From CAYXXZ01 sp964469165 (lineage in GTDB: Bacteria; Pseudomonadota; Gammaproteobacteria; Pseudomonadales; Porticoccaceae), in the NCBI GenBank assembly GCA_964469165.1, contig CAYXXZ010000096.1, positions 1-10,403 of the forward strand: a stretch of 10,403 nt of DNA. The letters are read 5' to 3'. Position 1 is the stretch's first letter; each line of letters begins with the position of its first letter. The notes under the pieces were generated by a model. It saw only the letters and a list, made by a program, of their open reading frames with translations. It made no database searches and was not told the origin of the DNA. The translations under genes and the position numbers were made by a program. Of this stretch, positions 5,226-10,403 are shown piece by piece.

Positions 5226-8200
5226 ATGACCTTGCTGCGCGCGCTACTGACATTTGCCATCACGGTGCTGATCGCCGTCGCCGCCGCCGGCGAAACTGCG
5301 CAGGAAAGTCGCACGCGGCTTGAAAAAAGCCTCGCCCTGTTGCCGGCGCGCAACCTGCCGGAAGCGGAACAACGCACCGCCCGCCAGGCGCTCGAACAGG
5401 CTCTGGCCCACCTTGCCAGCCTCGAGGAGCATGAACGGCAGCGCAAGGCTTTGGCGGCGCAGATTGCCGCCGCACCCGCGCGCATTCTGGAAAAGCGCCG
5501 TGAGCTGGCTGACATCAAGGCCAGCGCCCCGCCCGACGCTTCCCGTGCGCCGTCGTCGGACCTCGCGCAACTGACCCAGGAGCTGGCCGACCGCAGCGCG
5601 CAGCGCGATGTCTGGCAGCAGGAACTGCGCGACGCCAACAGCCAGATTCTTGCCGCGCAGACCTCCCCGGAACGCATCCAGAGCCAGATCGGCAGTCATC
5701 AAACGCGAATTTCCGACATCGAGAACCTCCTCCAGGCCAGTCGCGATGGCGCTTCTTTCGCCAGTGCCGAAACTGTCGAGGCGTTGCGCGCCGAAAAGCG
5801 CGATCTCGAAGCGCGCATCCAGTTGCAGCGCCTGGAGCTCGAGAACACCACCCTGCTCCAGGAAATGGCACAGGCACGCCGCGATCTGCTGATGGCGCGC
5901 ATCGAACACGGCAACAGCGAGATCGACGCCCTGCAGGCGCTGATCAGCGACGTGCGCCGCGAACAGTCCGAGCAAACCATCGCGAAGTTGCAACGCAGCG
6001 AGGGCCCGGTCTCCGCCAACGCCCTGCTGGCGCGAGAAAACGCCACCGATCTCGAGCTGTCCAGGCTGCTGCTCGAAACCACCGATCGCCGCGACGTGGT
6101 CGCGCAGCGCAACCTGCGCACGCAACAGCTGCAGGAACAATTGACGCAACAGGCCAGCTCCCTTGACGAGATGGTCGACGTGCTGGACGGCAGCCTGCTG
6201 CTCGGTCGCATCCTCAATGAGCTGAAACGTTCGCTGCCGACCGTGGATATCGACGACAGCCTGGCCGACCGGATCGCCGATATCCGCCTGCAGCAATTCG
6301 AGCTCGGTCAGCGTCTGGAGCAGGCCAACCATGCGCCCGCCTACGTCGACAGCCTGCTGACTCAGGCGGCGCGCGACGACAACCTGGGAGACGATCTGCG
6401 CCAGGCCCTGGTGGAGCAGGTGACGAGCCGCGCCGCACTCATCGAACAGGTCAACAGGGAGCTGAGCGCCCTGCTCAACGAATCCATTCTTCTGCAACTG
6501 GCCCAGGTGCGCCTTCAGACCACCGCCGATTCCCTGCACAAGCGCCTCGAAGAGCAGATGTTCTGGGTGCCCAGCCACCGTCCACTGGGGCGCGCGTGGC
6601 TGCGCGCCCTGCCGGAGCGTGTCTATCAGCAGGTCGCGGGAATTCCCTGGGTTTCGGCAAGCAGCGAATTCGTCGCCGGACTGCACGCCAGGCCACTGAT
6701 CTTCCTGCCGCTGCTGGTGGTGATCGCCGGCCTGCTGTGGCGGCGCAAATGGCTTGCGGCGCGCATCGAAGCACTGGGCAGCGACCTGGGGCACGCAGGC
6801 CGAGACAGCCCCTGGCACACTCCCCTGGCGGTGTTGCTGACCGTGCTGCAGGCATTGCCGGGCACCCTTTTTCTCGCCCTGTGCGGCTACGCCCTGCAAA
6901 TGGATGCGCGCGGTCAGAACGCCAGCTTCGGCGCCGCCCTGGTGGCCATGGCGCAGGTCTGGCTGGTGTTCTACACCGCTCACCGCGTGCTCCTGCCCGG
7001 CGGCATCGCCGAACGTCACTTTCGCTGGCCTCCGCACCAGGTGACCTTCCTGCGCCGCCATTTGCGCCGCCTCGGTATTTTGGTGCTCGCCCTCGCCGCC
7101 GTCGCCACTGTCGCCGAACACCAGCCCGCCGCGCTGAGCGACGACAGCCTGGGCATTCTGGTGGTCCTGGTCGGCTATTTCCTGATGGCGGCATTGTTGC
7201 TGCGCCTGGTCACCCCAAGCGCCCGCGGCGAGCGCCTGTCCCTGTCGCGCCTGGCGTTCAGTGTGGCACTGGTACTGCTGCCACTGACGTTGCTGGCGGC
7301 GGTGGTGATGGGCTACTACTACACCGCGCTCAAACTCACCACGAGCCTGATCTACAGCCTGTTCCTGCTGGTGCTGTGGCGCCTGGCGCTCGCCACGCTG
7401 GTGCGCAGCCTGGAGGTGGCGGCGCAGAAGCTCGCCCGCCAGCGCGTCGTTCAACAGCGCTCCGCGGAAATCAGGGAAACCCCCGAAGGCAGCGAAATCG
7501 TCGTCGAGGACGAGCCCGCTCTCGACATCAAGGTTGTCAATCAGCAATCGCTGCGGCTTGTGAAGCTCGGCCTGATGATCGCCTTCGCGGTGGCTTTTTA
7601 CTGGGTGTGGGCCGATTTCATTCCGCTGCTCGCCTATCTCGACAATATCGCGCTCTACCACTACAGCAGTGGCAGCGGTGATGGCGCCCGCCTGGCGTCG
7701 ATCAGCGTGCGCGACCTGCTCGGCGCACTCGTGATCGTGGCAATCTCCGTGGCGCTTGCCCGCAACCTGCCCGGGCTGCTCGAAGTCATGGTGTTGTCGC
7801 GCCTGCGCCTGTCACAGGGCAGCACCTACGCCACCACGACCTTGCTCTCCTACGTGATCGTCAGTGTCGGATTCGTCGCCACCCTCGGTGCGCTGGGCGT
7901 GAGCTGGGACAAGCTGCAGTGGCTGGTGGCAGCCCTGGGTGTCGGCCTGGGCTTCGGCCTGCAGGAGATTTTCGCCAACTTCGTTTCCGGCCTGATCATT
8001 CTCTTCGAGCGCCCGGTGCGCATCGGCGACGTGGTGACCATCGGCGACCGCTCGGGTGTGGTCAAGCGCATTCGCATCCGCACCACCACCATCACCGACT
8101 CCGATCGCAAGGACATCATCATTCCCAACAAGACCTTCATTACCGGCCAACTCACCAACTGGTCGTTGACGGATACCGTCACCCGGCTCACCATTCGCAT

Positions 8201-8543
8201 CGGCGTGGCCTACGGCTCGGACCTGGCAAAAACCCGCGAGCTACTGCTTAGAGCGGCCGCGGAAAACCCGCGCGTTCTGCGCGACCCGGCGCCCGCTGTG
8301 TACTTCATCAATTTTGGCACGGATACCCTCGATCACGAATTGCTGATACACGTAGGGGAGCTCGGCGACCGCAGCCCGGCCACCGACGAGGTGAATCGCC
8401 ACATCGAGGAACTGTTCCGGGAAAGCGGCATCGAAATCGCCTTCCGTCAGGTGGATGTGCGCGTCCACAGCGTCGATGGCCAGGAACTGAAAATACCGGG
8501 GCGCTATCCGCAGGACAAGCCGCACCCCGACTCTGCGACCTGA
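5226..8543 (+). CDS. mscM: Large mechanosensitive channel, MscM (YjeP)/MscK type
   Basis: The 1105-residue product matches the length of E. coli MscM (1107) and MscK (1120). These channels open under membrane tension and release solutes at osmotic down-shock. A signal peptide occupies residues 1-22 (cleavage near VAAAG/E). A long periplasmic coiled-coil domain runs to about 430, rich in Gln, Leu, Ala and Arg. About eleven helices follow from 490 to 930. The MscS core begins with the pore helix QWLVAALGVGLGFGLQEIF (898-916), then FERPVRIGD (927-935), IPNKTF (966-971) and a C-terminal beta/alpha domain. The text NWSLTD...IGVAYGSDL...TLDHEL resembles MscM more than MscK. GAGGGG (5209-5214) lies 11 nt before ATG 5226. 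A diguanylate cyclase follows after 30 bp, so the two are probably co-transcribed. Confidence 0.93.
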   Translation: MTLLRALLTFAITVLIAVAAAGETAQESRTRLEKSLALLPARNLPEAEQRTARQALEQALAHLASLEEHERQRKALAAQIAAAPARILEKRRELADIKASAPPDASRAPSSDLAQLTQELADRSAQRDVWQQELRDANSQILAAQTSPERIQSQIGSHQTRISDIENLLQASRDGASFASAETVEALRAEKRDLEARIQLQRLELENTTLLQEMAQARRDLLMARIEHGNSEIDALQALISDVRREQSEQTIAKLQRSEGPVSANALLARENATDLELSRLLLETTDRRDVVAQRNLRTQQLQEQLTQQASSLDEMVDVLDGSLLLGRILNELKRSLPTVDIDDSLADRIADIRLQQFELGQRLEQANHAPAYVDSLLTQAARDDNLGDDLRQALVEQVTSRAALIEQVNRELSALLNESILLQLAQVRLQTTADSLHKRLEEQMFWVPSHRPLGRAWLRALPERVYQQVAGIPWVSASSEFVAGLHARPLIFLPLLVVIAGLLWRRKWLAARIEALGSDLGHAGRDSPWHTPLAVLLTVLQALPGTLFLALCGYALQMDARGQNASFGAALVAMAQVWLVFYTAHRVLLPGGIAERHFRWPPHQVTFLRRHLRRLGILVLALAAVATVAEHQPAALSDDSLGILVVLVGYFLMAALLLRLVTPSARGERLSLSRLAFSVALVLLPLTLLAAVVMGYYYTALKLTTSLIYSLFLLVLWRLALATLVRSLEVAAQKLARQRVVQQRSAEIRETPEGSEIVVEDEPALDIKVVNQQSLRLVKLGLMIAFAVAFYWVWADFIPLLAYLDNIALYHYSSGSGDGARLASISVRDLLGALVIVAISVALARNLPGLLEVMVLSRLRLSQGSTYATTTLLSYVIVSVGFVATLGALGVSWDKLQWLVAALGVGLGFGLQEIFANFVSGLIILFERPVRIGDVVTIGDRSGVVKRIRIRTTTITDSDRKDIIIPNKTFITGQLTNWSLTDTVTRLTIRIGVAYGSDLAKTRELLLRAAAENPRVLRDPAPAVYFINFGTDTLDHELLIHVGELGDRSPATDEVNRHIEELFRESGIEIAFRQVDVRVHSVDGQELKIPGRYPQDKPHPDSAT

Positions 8544-8573
8544 ACAGCGGCCGGATACTGAGAGAATGGCGCA

Positions 8574-10253
8574 ATGACCACCAAACAAATGCACAAACTC
8601 CAGGTAAGCCTGCTGATTCTGTTCGGCCTTGCCATGGCGATCACCATCGCCTTCGCCGTGACCGGAACCCGCAACGCGCTCCATGAGCGGGAAAACAACC
8701 GCCTGGCCCAGGAAAGCCAGGACCGCCTGCTGCTGTTGGAGAACCTCACCAGAACCCTGTTCGAGGCCGAGTCGAGCCAGCGCGCCTACGCCGCCAGCGG
8801 CCACAACCTGTACCAGGAAGAACACGAACTGCAACGCAGCGACGCCGCGATGCTGATGCGGGCACTGGAATTCACCACCTTCCCCACCCCAGCGCAACGC
8901 GAGCGCGTCGGCCACCTCCAGGAATTGATCGCGCAGCGCCTTGCAGCGATGGACGCCCTGGCCGCAACCCGCCGTGAGCAGGGTGCCGAAGCGGCGGCAC
9001 AGGCCATTGCCAGCCAGGACGGCAAGCGCATCATGGACAAGCTGCGCAAGGAGGTCGATCTTCTGGTGGCCGATGAACATTCGGGGCTCAAAACCCGCGC
9101 CCTCATCAGCGAAACCCACAACCGCCGCTTCATCCAGTTCGTCATCGGTGGCACAGCCTTCACGCTGCTGCTGCTGAGCGGCGCCTTTCTCGCCATCCGC
9201 CGCGAAATGACGCGCAACAACAAACTGGTGGAAAGGCTGCGCATCTCCGGCGAAGAGATCAGCCGCATCAACCAGCTCAGCAGCAGCCTGCAATCCTGCG
9301 AGTCGCGCAGTGAGGCCGGCGAGGTATTGCGCCACTACATGGCGCGGCTGCTGCCCGGCGCCAGCGGCGGCCTCTACCTGATGCGTCCGTCACGCAACCT
9401 GCTGGAACTCTCCGCGGCGTGGGGCGACAAGGGCGAGCGCCTCTCCGATCCCATCAAGCCGCAGGACTGCTGGGCGCTGCGCTCGGGGCGCCCGCAGGAA
9501 ACCGGCGCGGGCGGCGACGACATGCGCTGCGCCCACCTCGGGGCAGACGACCACACCTGCCTGTGCGTGCCGCTCATGGCGCAGAGCGATATCGTCGGCA
9601 TGCTGCACCTGACACTGGAAGACAGCACCCGACTGCCCGCCATCCGCCAGCTCAGCACACAGCTGAGCACCCATCTCAGCGCCGCCATGGCCGGCATCAT
9701 TTTGCGCGAGGCGCTGCATCAGCAGAGTATTCGCGATCCGCTCACCGACCTTTACAACCGCCGCTATCTCGAAGAGAGCCTCGAACGCGAACTGTTGCGC
9801 GCCAGGCGCAGCCAGGGCTCGGTGGCGGTGCTCATGCTCGATATCGACCACTTCAAGCAGTTCAACGATACCCACGGCCATCGCGCCGGCGATGTGTTGC
9901 TCAAGGACTTCGCCCAGTATCTGCGCAGCCATGTGCGCGGCGAAGACATCCTCTGCCGCTACGGCGGCGAAGAGTTTCTTCTGGTACTGCCCGCCACCAA
10001 CCTGCAACAGGGCCGCGAGCGCGCCGAAGCGCTGCGCGCCAACATGGTTTCGGTGCGCAGCGAATATCAGGGCCAGCCGCTGCCGGCAGTCACCGCCTCG
10101 CTGGGCATTGCGGTGTATCCCGACCATGCCGAAGACTGGGGAACCCTCATTCATTTAGCAGATGCCGCGCTGTATCACGCCAAGCGCAGCGGTCGCAACA
10201 AGGTGTCGGCTGCCGGTGACGCCGATGTCTCTATACTGGAAGAACAATCGTAG
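8574..10253 (+). CDS. Membrane diguanylate cyclase: CHASE3-like, GAF and GGEEF domains
   Basis: The 559-residue product should make c-di-GMP from two GTP. Helix 1 spans 9-31. A helical periplasmic sensor (32-185) resembles CHASE3 (FEAESSQRAYAASG). Helix 2 spans 187-207. A GAF-like domain (about 230-375) carries the pattern DCWALRSGRP with cysteines 299, 319, 329 and 331. The GGDEF domain begins at DPLTDLYNRRYLE (388-400) and includes D423 of LDIDHFKQFND, N431, D440 and an intact GGEEF at 464-468. RGED (455-458), five residues before it, is a complete RxxD inhibitory site, as in PleD, so product inhibition is expected. No EAL domain is present. GAGAGA (8560-8565) lies 8 nt before ATG 8574. The catalytic domain ends near 545, and a short tail SILEEQS is stopped by the TAG that opens the right repeat. 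Confidence 0.93.
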   Translation: MTTKQMHKLQVSLLILFGLAMAITIAFAVTGTRNALHERENNRLAQESQDRLLLLENLTRTLFEAESSQRAYAASGHNLYQEEHELQRSDAAMLMRALEFTTFPTPAQRERVGHLQELIAQRLAAMDALAATRREQGAEAAAQAIASQDGKRIMDKLRKEVDLLVADEHSGLKTRALISETHNRRFIQFVIGGTAFTLLLLSGAFLAIRREMTRNNKLVERLRISGEEISRINQLSSSLQSCESRSEAGEVLRHYMARLLPGASGGLYLMRPSRNLLELSAAWGDKGERLSDPIKPQDCWALRSGRPQETGAGGDDMRCAHLGADDHTCLCVPLMAQSDIVGMLHLTLEDSTRLPAIRQLSTQLSTHLSAAMAGIILREALHQQSIRDPLTDLYNRRYLEESLERELLRARRSQGSVAVLMLDIDHFKQFNDTHGHRAGDVLLKDFAQYLRSHVRGEDILCRYGGEEFLLVLPATNLQQGRERAEALRANMVSVRSEYQGQPLPAVTASLGIAVYPDHAEDWGTLIHLADAALYHAKRSGRNKVSAAGDADVSILEEQS

Positions 10254-10403
10254 GGCCTGTTAACACTACTTGAATAGTCGTCGCTGGAGGCCATTTTTTC
10301 GACCAGCGAGGCGGAAGGAGAGAAATATAGTGGGCCTATATGAACGAGAGCCTGCCCCGCGAGCACAGCGAGTGCTTTGGGTACTGACAACGAAGCTGGG
10401 CGG
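10251..10403 (+). repeat. Right copy of the dispersed repeat, inverted relative to the left copy
   Basis: This starts TAGGGCCTGTTAACAC at 10251 and continues to the window end. Bases 10251-10348 match the complement of 56-153 with one mismatch (A at 10299 complement versus G in the left copy), and 10385-10403 match the complement of 37-55 exactly. A 36-bp segment (10349-10384), absent from the left copy, contains the small hairpin AGCAC/GTGCT. The element probably continues past the window. The first three bases serve as the stop codon of the diguanylate cyclase. Confidence 0.85.
10254..10299 (+). terminator. Possible terminator formed by the repeat end
   Basis: GGCCT (10254-10258) pairs with AGGCC (10288-10292), followed by a run of six T (10294-10299). 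The enclosed 29-nt loop can form a small inner stem ACTA/TAGT. The stem is short and the loop long, so efficiency is doubtful. It is nevertheless the only T-tailed hairpin after the channel-cyclase pair. Confidence 0.25.

Noticed and set aside
5244..7661. Very long minus-strand frame (805 codons) opposite the channel gene
   Set aside because: It is a mirror of GC-rich codon use in the channel gene. It is rich in Gln, His, Arg and Gly without domains, while the opposite strand encodes a clear MscM-type channel.
1..10403. CRISPR array, tRNA, rRNA, transposase, toxin-antitoxin or defence genes
   Set aside because: Looked for on both strands. No regularly spaced direct repeats, cloverleaf sequences or matching protein motifs were seen.

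Overview
The window reads as a chromosomal segment of a high-GC gammaproteobacterium, possibly a marine or pseudomonad-like lineage. This rests on GC-rich codon use in all large genes, an MscM-type channel whose pore and C-terminal domain closely follow the enterobacterial MscM pattern, a long YihY/BrkB protein, and a sigma-E/AlgU-like promoter. The species cannot be named from sequence alone.

Layout. Both ends carry copies of one repeat in opposite orientation (1-153 and 10251-10403). A 98-bp core is identical except for one base, and the right copy has 36 extra bases inside it. Between the left repeat and the first large gene are two small convergent units. One is a candidate small RNA on the + strand (about 303-399), with a sigma-E-like promoter, a CU-rich 5' end, two hairpins and a U-tract. 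The other is a 34-residue membrane peptide gene on the - strand (481-585), with its own RBS, promoter-like -10 and terminator. Two A+T-rich dyads (651-675 and 681-695) lie between the peptide gene and the next gene.

Five large genes follow, all on the + strand. They are a YihY/BrkB-family membrane protein with a winged-helix-like C-terminal extension (783-2153); two tandem, clearly related MFS transporters of the aromatic-acid:H+ symporter type (2345-3658 and 3699-5015); a large MscM/MscK-type mechanosensitive channel (5226-8543); and, 30 bp later, a membrane diguanylate cyclase with CHASE3-like, GAF and GGEEF domains (8574-10253). The TAG stop of the cyclase is the first three bases of the right repeat.

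How they fit together. The channel and cyclase look like one transcription unit in the cell envelope, linking osmotic protection and c-di-GMP signalling by position. The transporter pair looks like a duplication in which the second copy lost both acidic residues of the DGxD motif. No catabolic genes accompany them, so the substrate is unknown. No CRISPR array, tRNA, rRNA, transposase or defence gene is visible. The best candidates for undescribed biology are the sRNA and small-peptide pair in the first 600 bp and the flanking inverted repeats.
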